Both the position numbers and the translations under genes were made by a program. The notes beneath the pieces are model-generated. The model was not told the origin of the DNA. It worked only from the letters and a program-made list of their open reading frames with translations, and did not search any database. DNA of 64,000 bases from Bradysia coprophila (lineage: Eukaryota; Arthropoda; Insecta; Diptera; Sciaridae): the NCBI RefSeq assembly GCF_014529535.1, contig NW_023503464.1:663863-727862 (forward strand), in the 5' to 3' direction. Numbering within the stretch: position 1 is the first letter of the stretch; the number at the start of each line of letters is the position of its first letter. Below are positions 33,477 to 45,190 of the stretch, in pieces.

Positions 33477-33771
33477 GCATACCTACCGTGGTAGATAAAA
33501 CGTTTTTCGCAATTACGGGCCATAATCACCTTTCCAATGCAAAACATGTCCTACATTTTGTTCCAAAGTTCTTGTGTATACAGAAATTCATTTGAACGAT
33601 CAAGAAGGCTGCATTATAATACACATTGCTATGTGATGTAAAGAGTCACGTTGAATGAAATCGAGTAGTCAATGCTTAGTATATACGCTTCAACAATACG
33701 TTCGGTATAATTCGCTCTTAATCTACGGCTCTCATGTCACCTTCGAATGTGAGTTCTTGTTTGCTCACTCG

Positions 33772-33876
33772 AATGTAAACACAGCAATATGGCCTCCGTT
33801 CCATGCATTTCCTTTTTCATCCGATGAACTGTCATAGTTCGGCATATCATCCATTTTGCGACGCTGCTACACGTGA
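33772..33876 (+). promoter_or_regulatory. Conserved upstream block of the PB1-TM-C family
   Basis: Copy of the block at 10511-10615 with a few base changes. Role inferred. Confidence 0.4.
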
Positions 33877-33973
33877 TATAATACCGGTTACTCGTCATTC
33901 ATTGATTTCGATTTGGACATCAAAGGAAGAACAACTGTTGAAAATGAAGAAAATGTTGAAAATTTTATCCAAG

Positions 33974-34675
33974 ATGGGTTTCGTAAGTGAATCAGATGTG
34001 TGTGACAGTGACAGTGAAATAAGTTGGTCAGGTGAAACCGTGACCACTAATAAAACGGAAAACTATTTTAAAGTGAATGTTAACAATTATGGCGACGAGT
34101 CAATTTTCATGATTGAAGATTTGAAGCAATTTTCAGATCTTCACACTAAAATATCGGAGCGTTATCCTGACCGAAATCAAGATGACCTTACCATCAAGTA
34201 TTTGGGTAATTTTACACTTGAAATGCATCCAATCGAATCGAAATAATTTTTTTCTTATTTCGAATTTACAGATAAGAATTTCAATTTCGTACAGATCGAG
34301 GATGACGAAGACTTCGAAATTTTCTTGGAAAATCACAATGATCAGAAGATCTATGTGTCATGGTTAAACAAAAAATGTGTATTCATGGGTGGATTGATAA
34401 ATTTGATCAACGTTCAAATGGATATGTGTTTATACGTCTCTTTAATGGCTTTACTCATCTTCATCCTGATCGCGGTCATTGCAATATCTTTTGTAGTATT
34501 TAGTGGAGAAACGGCTGAACCGGTATGTGAAACTCGAGTGGACCACTGGTCGGAACATAAAAAAATTATTCGAGAATTTTGCGAGGAACACCCTTCAACT
34601 GAAGAATGTCAGCACATAATCGTGGAGTTTCTCTCCTTTATGGCTTTAGATTCTTTAATAGAAGCAAATATATGA
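33974..34675 (+). CDS. PB1-TM-C family membrane protein (211 aa), near twin of 10713-11414
   Basis: Exons 33974-34205 and 34272-34675 with the same 66-bp intron. It differs from the 10713 copy by very few residues, including Asn to Ser at position 5 and Lys to Glu at position 29. PB1-like region, membrane helix (130-154) and cysteine tail are unchanged. The gene lies in the segment duplicated with 9222-11562. The frame is intact, so both copies may be functional. AATAAA follows the stop at about 34692. Confidence 0.75.
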
Positions 34676-34841
34676 ACAACATAGAAAGCCAATAAAACGT
34701 GCCTGTTCACAGAGCGTGACGTCATTTTGTTGTTTCATTTCATTTATTCCTCATTTTGGTTTCTCCATTTCATCACGGGAGGTGTGCGTCACCTCTTCCA
34801 AAGTTTACAGCCTTGGAAGAAATCCCAAAATATATAAACAC

Positions 34842-35207
34842 TAGGCCTGTTCATTTTAGAGAAATAGTCTCAAATTCATCCGGCATGGTGTCTATCTGGT
34901 CCGGAAGGCTAAAATATTGGACCCGTATTTTTTTTTAGAATTTAAAAAAATAGTTTAGATCTGGGGAGCGAAGCATTTGTTCAAATGTACGAAAGCGTTG
35001 GTTAGAAGAGAGGAGAATGATGGTGTATATCTTTTTTACTCTTCTAACCAACGCATTCGTACATTTGAACAAATGCTTCGATGCCCAGATCTAAACTATT
35101 TTTTTAAATTCTAAAAAAAAATACGGGTCCAATATTTTAGCCTTCCGGACAAGATAGACACCATGCCGGATGAATTTGAGACTATTTCTCTAAAATGAAC
35201 AGGCCTA
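34842..35207. mobile_element. hAT-type hairpin MITE (366 bp)
   Basis: Ends TAGGCCTGTTCATTTTAGAG and its inverse; the arms are about 165 bp each with a loop of about 30 bp, so it forms an almost complete hairpin. The 8-bp target duplication ATAAACAC lies at 34834-34841 and 35208-35215. An 8-bp duplication is typical of hAT elements. Confidence 0.85.
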
Positions 35208-35503
35208 ATAAACACTGATGGTAATTCCAAAAGAGGCGTCGCTAGTGTCGAACTTATGGGCTAGGCTGCGCGTGTGAATGGTATTACCTACATCCACACT
35301 TCATCTACATTGGTAATGCTAATCCACAAAAACGAACCCTAGTTTTGGGTGAATAAAATTGTAAAATAGAAAAAAAATATTTTCACATAATCTGTAAATG
35401 CAAATCGATTCCAAACACACTTTAAAACATTTTGGTCCAAAAAAATATAAAAACCACTTAAAACAGCAAAGATATCTCAATTTTAGTTTTCATTTCCATA
35501 CTA

Positions 35504-35707
35504 AATAGGTTTGTTCCAAGGTCATTTCGAAATGTCAAATTTCATCCACAGAAGGCAACTTAACCTCAACTTTCGTTGACGAAAATTTTAACGAAAAATT
35601 TACAAAGAAATTGGTTGACGTTAAGGTTATGTTCATCACTGTGTATGAAATCGTCGGCGTTCGTGTTGTCAAAGTTTGGGTTTACAGTTATTTGGAACAA
35701 ACCTATT
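35504..35707. mobile_element. MITE with 16-bp perfect inverted ends (204 bp)
   Basis: Left AATAGGTTTGTTCCAA, right TTGGAACAAACCTATT. No coding and no clear target duplication. Confidence 0.6.
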
Positions 35708-35764
35708 GCAAAATAAAAAAAACAGACAGATCATAACGAAGGAGAAAAAAGCTCCCTCTGACGT

Positions 35765-36107
35765 ATACAGTGTTTAAGCAGAGAGTTTTTTGACCAATTA
35801 AGTGTAAGTGATCTCGGGGTATAGCTGTCAAAACAGGAGGCAAAAATTGAATTTGTGCAGCATTTTCCAAAAAAAAATTAATTAAAATATGGAAACGACA
35901 AATTCAACCGAATGAAAGATTACAGTTTACTATTCAATTGTTTTGAGATTAAATACACTACATCTACATACAATTAAAACAAAAAAAAAAACTGAAAATT
36001 GTTTTCACATGAAAACATAATGCCACGCAAATTCAAATTTTCAGCTCACTTTATTGTGACAGCTATACCCCGAGATCAGTTATATTTCCTCTTTTTAAAC
36101 ACTGTAT
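35765..36107. mobile_element. MITE, possibly Tc1/mariner-derived (343 bp)
   Basis: Ends ATACAGTGTTTAA and TTAAACACTGTAT; a second inner inverted pair contains ATCTCGGGGTATAGCTGTCA. Reading the ends as CAGTGTTTAA between TA dinucleotides would fit a TA-targeting family. This is inference. Confidence 0.55.
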
Positions 36108-36710
36108 GAGAAAATAACTTGACAGTTCTTATGGGATTTTATACACTCAACCAACTGACAAGTTACTAATATTTAGGGTAGAAATCGCATGAGAGTCGAT
36201 GCACAGTTTTATGATATTTTTGTAACAATCGCAAAAATTGATTGAGAAAGTCAGTCAGTCAAGGGACCTGACCCACCCAAGAGCTGGGCCTAGTATGTTT
36301 CACAATTGGAAAATATCATCTGTCACCGAACTATGACAGTTGACAGTTCAATACGAAACGAAAATCCATGCAACGGCGGCTGTATTGCTGAGTTTACATT
36401 ATTATAAGGTTGTAGTAGACAATTAGCGCACTTTCGAAGATAGCTTGAGCGTCGTTAATCACGACATAGTCAGTAAACAGGAGGTCATTTTTTGAAAGAC
36501 AATTCGTTGTTCGTTGCCCACCTGGTTGAATAAGGAATGTTCCCCACCCCTAACTAATGGTGTTATCGTAAAGTTCCTCAAAAGTGATTGCTTTCGCACT
36601 AATTTATTTTACCGGAAACGTGCACACATTTAAACTGGAGCGTTTCCGCTAAAACGCAATTTTTAAGATTACCGCCGACATTTTATTTCTACTGGGTCAC
36701 CTCTTCTGGA

Positions 36711-36823
36711 GCTCGTTCAGAAAATCTTCGTTAAGTTTCACTGGTGAGTATTTTGACACTTCTTTCATATAAAATATGTCAAAATCTTCACTTTGGGTAA
36801 CGAATTTTCAGTTCCAGAACGAG
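36711..36823. mobile_element. Small MITE (about 113 bp), diverged copy
   Basis: Starts GCTCGTTCAG and ends CCAGAACGAG; interior TTTTGACACTTC and TATGTCAAAAT. A better-preserved copy is at 41215-41328. Confidence 0.55.
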
Positions 36824-37998
36824 TTCCTGCAACTCACATCACACAAAACGAAAATGTTTTTGTTTGTTTACATGATTGGTCAAAATAAATTTTTCATCAT
36901 TTTGGTGGCTTTGACGAATATTTTAAGTCAACCGCTAAGTGAACTGTTAAAACCACACAAGAAACACATTTACGCACAAAATCTGTATTAAATCACATTG
37001 AAATCACAGAAATTATTACATTTTTCACAACCGACACTACATTTGTGTGTTGGTAATTTGACGTTTCAAAAACAATACTAATGTTACGATTAACGACTTT
37101 AACGACGATTTTCTTCGTTAAACCATATTCGACTAAGTTCAAGGTGGATGTGATTTGGGTGTGAAATTGAGTGGGAAATGCTTTTTTTATAGATTTTCTT
37201 TTTGTAAAATTTTTTCAATTTGGCAATATTTTGGAAATGCCCAATGTAACAGTTTCTCATTTTTCGTGTTTCTGCTGATATTTGACAAAAAATTGCGAAA
37301 AAAATCGATTAGTCCCTTCCTTATTCAAACTTGAAGTTTCCAATCTGACTACTGAAATAAATTGAAATTTGTAAACAGATATGTACACTTCAGAACAGGT
37401 CAAGTATTTTTTTTTTGTGAAGAAGCTTGCCCTAAACCTATATTTTTGAAACCTGTGAGGTTTCAGGTTGCCCCGATATTTTTTTAGAAATTTTCAGATC
37501 GACCTGAAACCTGACTTGACAAGCTGACCTAATTTTTATGTTACTGGTAGAACTGTGCGCCGGCCACGCCAGCCGATTTTAGGATCAGCCGGTAGTCGCC
37601 GCTGATACACTCTCAGCCGCCATTAGCCGACGTTTGGTTAGCGGCTGTATCGGCTGAAATCCTCATCAAAGTTTTTTTGAAGAAATGGTCGAAAAACATT
37701 CAAGTCTTGAACACGTCAGACAGACTAGACGTAGATCAGAAAATAAGGGCGACCGTGAGATTCACTATTTACTATAACTTGCAGGTCGGCAATATCGATT
37801 TTTTGTAAGAACTATGCTAAGGAAATGTCGACACTTTCAATGTTGGCAAAAAGAATACTGTCTATCCTGATGACTAGTAGCAAAAGAAAATTTTTCATTG
37901 CTGGATTAGTAGAAAGTCGAGCCTTTTGCTAAGCAATGCTAACAATTTTTTTGTTTATACAAAACAACTATGACTTTAGTAAAAACATTGTTAAAACA

Positions 37999-40068
37999 AG
38001 GCATCAGAACAGTCGGAGCGTTTGCTGCGACTTAGCCCCGTACGACCCGTAATCCTATTTCGTCCGTAACCATAATACGTCCGTAGCCGTAATACGCCCG
38101 GATCCCTAATACGTCTACAACCCTCTAATGCGTCTGTTACCAAAATTCAAGTCAAGTTGGGCATTGTCAAATTTACTGAAACTGTTCATTTTTAAAATTG
38201 CGCATAGCGCAATTATGAAAGCCCGTACGAAGTACCTCTCAAATAAAACCAACAATTTACGACATTATTTTAGAAACCCAAAATTTTTTGCCAACCTTCC
38301 ATTGGGTATTCAATTACCTCTCAAATGAAACAAAAACTAGCAAAATCGGATGAGATTTACTCGATTTATGTGCAAAAAATACTTGGGGCCGAGTAGCGGC
38401 CTTAGTCCAAGGGACCAAATTTGAAACTTTTTTTGCCATCATTCTATTCGGCATTCAATTATCTCTCAAATGAAACAAAAACTAGCAAAATCGGATGAGA
38501 TTTGCTCGATTTATGTGCAAAAAACACTGAGAGCCGAGTAGCGGCCTTAGTCCAAGGGCCCAAATTTGAAACTTTTTTCGCCATCATTCTATTCGGTATT
38601 CAATTATCTCTCAAATGAAACAAAAACTAGCAAAATCGGATGAGATTTACTCGATTTATGTGCAAAAAACACTTAGGGCCGAGTAGCGGCCGTAATCCAA
38701 GGGCCCAAATTTGAAACTTGTTTTGCCATCATTCTATTCGACATTCATTTATCTCTCAAATGAAACAAAAACTAGCAAAATCGGATGAGATTTACTCGAT
38801 TTATGTGCAAAAAACACTTAGGGCCGAGTAGCGGCCTTAATCCAAGGGCCCAAATTTGAAACTTTTTTTCCCATCATTCTATTCGACATTCAATTATCTC
38901 TCAAATGAAACAAAAATTAGCAAAATCGGATGAGATTTACTCGATTTATGTGCAAAAAACACTTAGGACCGAGTAGCGGCCTTAGTCCAAGGGCCCAAAT
39001 TTGAAACTTTTTTCGCCACGTTCTTTTCGGTATTCAATTACCTTCCATAAAAAACTAAATCTAGCAAAATCGGATGAGATTTACTCGATTTATGTGCAAA
39101 AAACACTTAGGGCCGAGTAGCGGCCTTAGTCCAAGGGCTCAAATTTGAAACTTCTTTTCGGTATTCAATTACCTTCCATAAAAAACTAAATCTGGCAAAA
39201 TCGGATGAGATTTATTCGATTTATGTGCAAAAAACACTTAGAGCCTAGTAACGACCTTTGAGCTCTCCCAACAAGCCCACGTTGGATCTTACCCAAAAAC
39301 AATGTTCAGCAACTTTGTTCTACTCGTCAATACCTTTTGATATATCACAAACAGCTATTGCGTGCGTATTTCGGTAGATATCGTCGAAAGACTGAAAAAC
39401 ACCTATAAGGCCCTAGCTCTGGAAGGGCCGACCCTACCATGCCCATTTTCGAACTTGGCCTTACTTTTGTCGATACCAATCGGGGAAAAAAAGAATTTTC
39501 AAAAAAGGTTGTGATTTACTCAAGCTAGAGGGGTCACAGACGGGTAAGCTGTTGGGTAAGATCCAACGTGGGCTTGTTGGGAGAGCTCAAAGGTCGTTAC
39601 TAGGCCCTAAGTGTTTTTTGCACATAAATCGAGTAAATCTCATCCGATTTTGCCAGATTCAGTTTTTTATGGAAGGTAATTGAATACCGAAAAGAACGTG
39701 GCGAAAACATTTTCAAATTTGGGCCCTTGGACTAAGGCCGCTACTCGGCCCTAATTGTTTTTTGCACATAAATCGAGTAAATCTCTTCCGATTTTGCTAG
39801 TTTTTGTTTCATTTGAGAGGTAATTGAATACCCAATGTAAGGTTGGCAATTTTATGCGCAATTTTAAAAATGAACACTTTCAGTAAATTGGACCGTGCCC
39901 AACTTGACTTGCATTTTGGTAACAGACGCATTAGAGGGTTGTAGACGTATTAGGGTTCCGGGCGTATTACGGCTACGGACGTATTATGGTTACGGACGAA
40001 ATAGGATTACGGGTCGTACGGGGCTAAGTCGCAGCAAACGCTCCGACTGTTCTGATGCCTTGTTTCAT
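37999..40068. mobile_element. Palindromic HINE-like array (about 2.07 kb)
   Basis: It begins ACAAGGCATCAGAACAGTCG and ends with the inverse. From the left it has the 190-bp unit, hairpin AATTGCGCATAGCGCAATT, CCCGTACGAAGTAC and about six 146-bp repeats (38330-39240). A central unique part at about 39250-39600 is bordered by the inverted ACCTTTGAGCTCTCCCAACA. Then come 146-bp repeats and the 190-bp unit in reverse. No coding. Looks like two inverted element copies fused head to head. Confidence 0.65.
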
Positions 40069-40150
40069 TGTGTGCCGATTTCTCTTTATTTTGCAGTATG
40101 TACACGGCTCTCATGTCAACTTCGAATGTAAAAGTTTTTCTGCTCACTCG

Positions 40151-40256
40151 AATGTAAACACAACAATATGGCCGCTTTTCGATGTCTTTTCATTTTCATC
40201 TGGTGAACTGTCATAATTCGGCATGTAATCCATTTTGCGACGCTGCTACACGTGAG
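40151..40256 (+). promoter_or_regulatory. Conserved upstream block of the PB1-TM-C family
   Basis: AATGTAAACACAACAATATGG, CTGTCATAATTCGG and CCATTTTGCGACGCTG in the usual order. Role inferred. Confidence 0.4.
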
Positions 40257-40350
40257 ATACATACTGGTTCCTCTTCATTCATTATCAATTTGGACATCAA
40301 AGGAAGAACAACTGTTGAAAACGAAGAAATTTTCGAAATTTTTATCCAAG

Positions 40351-41044
40351 ATGTTTGTAAATGATTCAAATGTATTTGATCGTGACGGTAGTGACAGTGA
40401 AATAAGTTGGTTAGGTGAACCCGTTACCAGTAATGAAACAAAAAACTATTTTAAAGTTAATGTTATCAACAATGGCGACGAGTCAATTTTCATGATTGAA
40501 GATTTGAAGCAATTTTCATATCTCCAGACTGAAATATCGGAGCGTTATCCTGACCGAAATCAAGAAGACCTTACCATCAAGTATTTGGGTAATTTCACTC
40601 GGAATGCGTCCACTCGAATCAAAATAATTCTTTTCTTTTTTCGAAATTACAGATAAGAATTTCAATTTCGTACAGATCGAGGATGAGGAAGACTTCCAAA
40701 TTTTCATGAGAAAGCGCAATGATCAGAAAATCTATGTGTCATGGGCGAAGGAAAATTCGACGCCCATAAATGAACCGGCAAATTCAAACGACATTCCAAT
40801 GGTTATATCATTCATGGCTCTACTCCTCTTCATCCTGTTCTTGGTCATTGCAATATTTTTCGTAGGAGCTCGTAAAGAAACGGCTGAAACTGTTTGTGAA
40901 AGCCGAGTGGACCACTGGTCGGGACATAAAAAAATTATTCGAGAATTTTGCGAGCAATATCCTTCAACGGAAGAATGTCAGCACATAATTGTGGAGTTTC
41001 TCTCCTTTATGGCTTTAGATTCTTTAATAGGAGCAAGTGTATAA
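40351..41044 (+). CDS. PB1-TM-C family membrane protein (209 aa)
   Basis: Exons 40351-40588 and 40653-41044, 64-bp GT-AG intron, phase 1. The PB1-like domain has N-Y-F-K-V-N and D-K-N-F-N-F-V-Q-I-E-D-E-E-D-F. A linker with N-S-T-P-I-N-E-P-A-N-S-N precedes the membrane helix (M-A-L-L-L-F-I-L-F-L-V-I-A). The tail keeps W, Cys, Y-P-S-T, Cys-Q and F-L-S-F-M; the His of HPS is Tyr here. The upstream Met codon used by 10713 is Thr in this copy, which supports the chosen start. AATAAA at about 41063. Closest relatives are the inverted copies at 45400 and 51230. Confidence 0.75.
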
Positions 41045-41214
41045 ATAACAGATAAATTTGCAAATAAAACGTGCCTGTTCACGCTCTGTGACGTCATTTT
41101 GTTGTTTCACTTCATTTCATATATTCCCCAGTTTTGTTTCACCATTTTCCTTTAAAGTCGATGAAGTTGTTTTTGAATTTTGAGGGCACTTCGCGAAACT
41201 TTAAAATTCGAGAA

Positions 41215-41328
41215 GCTCGTTCAGGAACTTTTCGTAAAGTTTCATTGGTGAGAATTTTGACACTTCTTTCATATAAAATATGTCAAAATCCTCTCTTTGG
41301 GTAACGAATTTTTAGTTCCTGAACGAGC
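41215..41328. mobile_element. Small MITE (114 bp)
   Basis: Ends GCTCGTTCAGGAACT and AGTTCCTGAACGAGC, perfect inverse over 15 bp; inner palindrome TTTTGACA...TGTCAAAA. Confidence 0.65.
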
Positions 41329-41827
41329 CCCAGGACACCATGTCTGTGAAGTACCTGCGAACTTGAACCTGCGAATTCTACATTATAGTCCAGTCGTTGT
41401 GACTATCATTTTATATGCTTTCTACTGATGAAAGTTCTAAGAATTCGCAGGTTCAAACCTGCCAAAAAAAAATTCGCGGGTTCAAACCTGCGAAAAATAA
41501 AATTCGTAGGTTTCAACCTGCGGAAAAAAATTCGCAGGTTTAAATTCGCAGCTTCAAATCTGCCAAAAAACCATCGCAAGACCAAAAGGGAAGTTGGAAG
41601 GTTTAGTTAAAAAATCGCAGGTTAAAAATGGAAATTGGTAGATTTGGTTGAAATATCGCAGGTTGAAACCTTCGGAAAAAATTCGTACGTGTTCACACAT
41701 TTGAAAGAATTCGCAGTTAAAACATACGAAAAATAAAATTCGTAGGTTTGAACCTGCGAAAAAAAAATCGCAAGACCAAAAGGAGAGTTTGTTGGTAGCT
41801 TCATTGCTACATAATTCTATGAATGTT

Positions 41828-42075
41828 CTCATCTCACCTCGGTGCACCACGCTTCACCTCGGTGCACCACGCTTCACCTCGGTGCACCACGCTTCACCTC
41901 GGTGCACCACGCTTCACCTCGGTGCACCACGCTTCACCTCGGTGCACCACGCTTCACCTCGGTGCACCGCGCTTCACCTCGGTGCACCACGCTTCACCTC
42001 GGTGCGCCACGCTTCATCTCGGTGCACCACGCTTCACCTCGTTGCACTACGGGTCACCTCGGTGCACCAAGGACT
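41828..42075 (+). repeat. 20-bp minisatellite (about 12 units)
   Basis: Unit CACCTCGGTGCACCACGCTT; the duplicate at 47718-47905 has three units fewer. Open in several frames, so it creates spurious proteins rich in His, Ser, Cys and Arg. Confidence 0.9.
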
Positions 42076-43384
42076 ACCCGATGAATCAGTGGACCGAACC
42101 CGCTAGGGTGTCTTTCTAAAACGACGGGTCAGCGAAAAAGTTCTCCGAATGCGCCCCAAGATACGGTGTGGCAGACTTCTTTACTTTAAACACAGTGGTA
42201 CCTCGGCCTCCGATTTGTCAGTGGAACACACCTTCAAGGATGTCTTTCAAAAACAACACAGCCGTCGAACAGTAAGGAGCCGTCCACGCCAAAGACAAAC
42301 AAGGCATCAGAACAGTCGGAGCGTTTGCTGCGACTTAGCCCCGTACAACCCGTAATCCTATTTCGTCAGCAACCATAATACGTCCGTAGCCCTAATAAGC
42401 CCGGAACCCTAATACGTCTACAACCCTCTAATGCGTCTGTTACCAAAATGCAAGTCAAGTTGGGCATTGTCAAATTTACTGAAACTGTTCATTTTTAAAA
42501 TTGCGCATAGCGCAATTACGAAAGCCCGTACGAAGTACCTCTCAAATAAAACCAACAATTTACGACATTATTTTAGAAACCCAAAATTTTTTGCCAACTT
42601 TCCATTGGGTATTCAATTACCTCTCAAATGAAACAAAAACTAGCAAAATCGGATGAGATTTATTCGATTTATGTGCAAAAAACACTTAGGGCCGAGTAGC
42701 GGCCTTAGTCCAAGGGCCCAAATTTGAAACTTTTTTCGACACGTTCTTTTCGGTATTCAATTACCTTCCATAAAAAACTAAATCTAGCAAAATCGGATGA
42801 GATTTACTCGATTTATGTGCAAAAAACACTTAGGGCCAAGTAACGGCCTTAGTCCAAGGGCCCAAATTTGAAACTTTTTTTGCCGTCATTCTATTAGGCA
42901 TTCAATTATCTCTCAAATGAAACAAAATCTAGCAAAATCCGATGAGATTTACTCGATTTATGCGCAGAAAACACTTAGGGCCGAGTAACGACCTTTGAGC
43001 CCTCCCAACAAGCCCGCGTTGCATCTTACCCAAAAACAATGTTCAGCATTTTTGTTCTACTCGTCAATACATTTGATATATCACAAGCAGCTATTGCGTG
43101 CGTATTTCGGTAGATATCGTCGAAAGACTGAAAAACACCTATAGGGCCCTAGCTCTGGAAGGGCCGACCCTACCATGCCCATTTTCGAACTTGACCTTAC
43201 TTTTGTCGATATCAATCGGGGACAAAAAGAATTTTGAAAAAAGGTTGTGATTTACTCAAGCTAGAGGGGTCACGGACGGACGGACGGACATTTTTTTTAT
43301 TACGGATTCGTCATCTATGAACATAACCAAATGCTTTGCCCTTACTGTCTGCTTCCAATTCGACGTGTTACAAACGGCATATTA

Positions 43385-44163
43385 GAGAACTTTAGCAAAT
43401 CACACAATAACGACAAAACCAATAATTTCCAACAATAACGAAAACGATATTGACATGGAAAAATTTTATCATTGTGAATGAGGCGGGATGGGTAAATATG
43501 TTCACAAATCATAAGCTTATAACTAGCATATTAGGTTCACATTAAGCGTCATCAGTACCAGCCCAGACCTGTCAAAAGTTCCCACAGATTTTGAAAATTT
43601 TTGTTGTACATTTTTTACAACATCTATCAATGAATCTAATGAATCTAGACATTCCCCGAAAGTAGTTGAACTCAGCTTTATAATGAGCCCACTCTCACCC
43701 GGAACGATCGCCAAAAAATTAGGTTAAAAACACCCTTTTTCCATCTTCGGATATCTTCAGCCAGGAACCAAGTGTAGCTCGAGACTGTGTGATGCCTGTT
43801 TTGAGGTCTACTGGCAAAGACGTTTCAAACCATGCGTATATTCATCCCAGACGAAATAATAGCACTTTTTCACTGCTAAACTGCTATTATTTCACCTAGG
43901 TAGATACATTTTTTAAAGCTGAATATCTGCTTTTAAGATAGTTGTCCGGTGCACAAATTATATTTTTCTACTTCAATTTAATTTCTGTTAAAGTACTTCA
44001 TAAGTATTTTGAATTCTGCCACCACATAACACACCATGATTTGTGAACATATTTACCCATCCCGCCTCATTCACAATGATAAAATTTTTCCGTGTCAATA
44101 TCGTTTTCGTTATTGTTGGAAATTATTGGTTTTGTCGTTATTGTGTGATTTGCTAACGTTCTC
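43385..44163. mobile_element. Foldback-type element (779 bp), copy 1
   Basis: Inverted arms of about 128 bp begin GAGAAC and contain AGCAAATCACACAATAACGA. The 5-bp target duplication TATTA flanks it (43380-43384 and 44164-44168); the uninterrupted target sequence is seen, inverted, near 23590. The interior has no recognised gene. Confidence 0.8.
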
Positions 44164-45054
44164 TATTAATCTTATAAGCCCCCAGTACTTCGTACGGGGC
44201 TAAAAATGACACAGACTAATTATTAGACGATGCGAGAAAAAAAATAACTCCTAAGTTACTGACACCGTTCCGGCGCCCGGCTCGCATTGCGGCCCTCCGC
44301 TTCGCTCCGGGACAATGGGCCGGATCGCTCGGCATGTTAAAACGCTTTTTATAGGCAATGGAAATTGGCATCCATTTCGTAATAAGATGACTTCTGTATG
44401 GTCGAATTATACTCCATTACGTTACATTTCGTTAAAGGATGAATTCCCTGGGAACCAACAACACGCTTTTGCGGGGAGAAGAAAGTTAGGAATTGAGTTG
44501 GTTTTTTTCGCAGGTTTGAACCTGCAAATTTTGTGTTTTTGTTTTTCTCAGATTTGAACGAGCGATTTTTTCGCAGGTTCAAACCTGCGAATTTGGAACG
44601 TATGAATTTTTATCCAAAACTCCCAATTTCACTATGGTTTTTAGTAGGTTCAAAGCTGCGAATTTTTTTTCGCTGTTTCAAACCTGCGAATTTTTTATTT
44701 CGCAGTTTCTAACCTGCGAATTTTTTGCAATTCCTAAAATCACTAAAAAGTCATGTAAAATGATCGTCGTAACGACCGGACTATAATGTAGAATTCGCAG
44801 GTTCAAGTTCGCAGGTACTTCACAGACATCAGGACACCGGGGTTTTAAATCTAATTTGATGAAAATTCAATTGTCAAGTGAGATTTTATTGTAAAAAAAC
44901 CAAGTGTCTCAGAAGTTGAAAGTTTGCCAAATTATCAAGCCAATACCCTCAGAGCATATATTTTTGTCATCGTCGTCGATTACTGAAAAAGTTACCACAA
45001 TTACTCATAAAAGTCTGTTTCTGAAAGGTTAATATGTCCGAACATATGATCGAT

Positions 45055-45190
45055 TTATTGGAAGTCACACTTCCCGCAACACAATTCAAAAAAGCCATTT
45101 TGAAGAAAATTTTCAGAATTTTCTTCATCTTCAACATTCGCCTGTATGGAGGCTATGTTTACATTGTTATAAGAGCCAAACCACATCAAA
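45055..45190 (-). pseudogene. Truncated PB1-TM-C exon 1 remnant
   Basis: On the minus strand, TTGAAGATGAAGAAAATTCT and TTTTCTTCAAAATGGC align with the start of family exon 1 (K-M-K-K-I-L-K-I-F-F-K-M). Coding similarity then stops. Duplicated at 50885-51020. Confidence 0.45.

Larger units (their letters stand above)
35216..37998. other. Gene-poor stretch with several MITEs
   Basis: Holds the inverted-repeat elements listed at 35504, 35765 and 36711. An orphan copy of the PB1-TM-C upstream block lies at about 36315-36415 (CATCTGTCACCGAACTATGA). A CGGCTGA-rich patch lies at 37555-37650. The frame at 36776-36991 has no recognisable domain. No gene assigned. Confidence 0.5.
41340..44829. mobile_element. 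3.49-kb composite TIR element, copy 1
   Basis: Inverted ends of about 60 bp start ATGTCTGTGAAGTACCTGCG. The 9-bp target duplication CAGGACACC lies at 41331-41339 and 44830-44838. Within the ends are many palindromic units containing CGCAGGTTCAAACCTGCG. The interior holds the 20-bp minisatellite (about 41828-42075), the 190-bp unit (42300-42500), 146-bp repeats (42640-43000), GGAC repeats (43266-43280) and a 779-bp foldback (43385-44163). A GC-rich patch follows at 44250-44340. No gene is visible. It is a nest of older elements inside one pair of ends. Confidence 0.75.

Noticed and set aside
36776-36991. Hydrophobic open frame of 71 codons
   Set aside because: It overlaps the end of a MITE and has no relative in the window; the hydrophobic content follows from AT-rich sequence.
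41828-42075. Regular repeats resembling a CRISPR array
   Set aside because: Units follow each other without spacers, and the genome is eukaryotic.
41789-42119. Three overlapping open frames encoding His/Ser/Cys/Arg-rich repeats, also near 3031-3372, 13416-13764 and 47679-47949
   Set aside because: A 20-bp minisatellite without stops is open in several frames at once; copy number varies between duplicates and no start or splice context supports a protein.
44250-44340. GC-rich patch as ribosomal RNA or bacterial contamination
   Set aside because: I cannot match it to rRNA, and it is embedded in three elements within contiguous insect-like sequence.
44500-44740. GGTTCAAACCTGCG resembling a tRNA T-arm and B box
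   Set aside because: It is a palindromic repeat of a transposon end; there is no anticodon arm, acceptor stem or A box.
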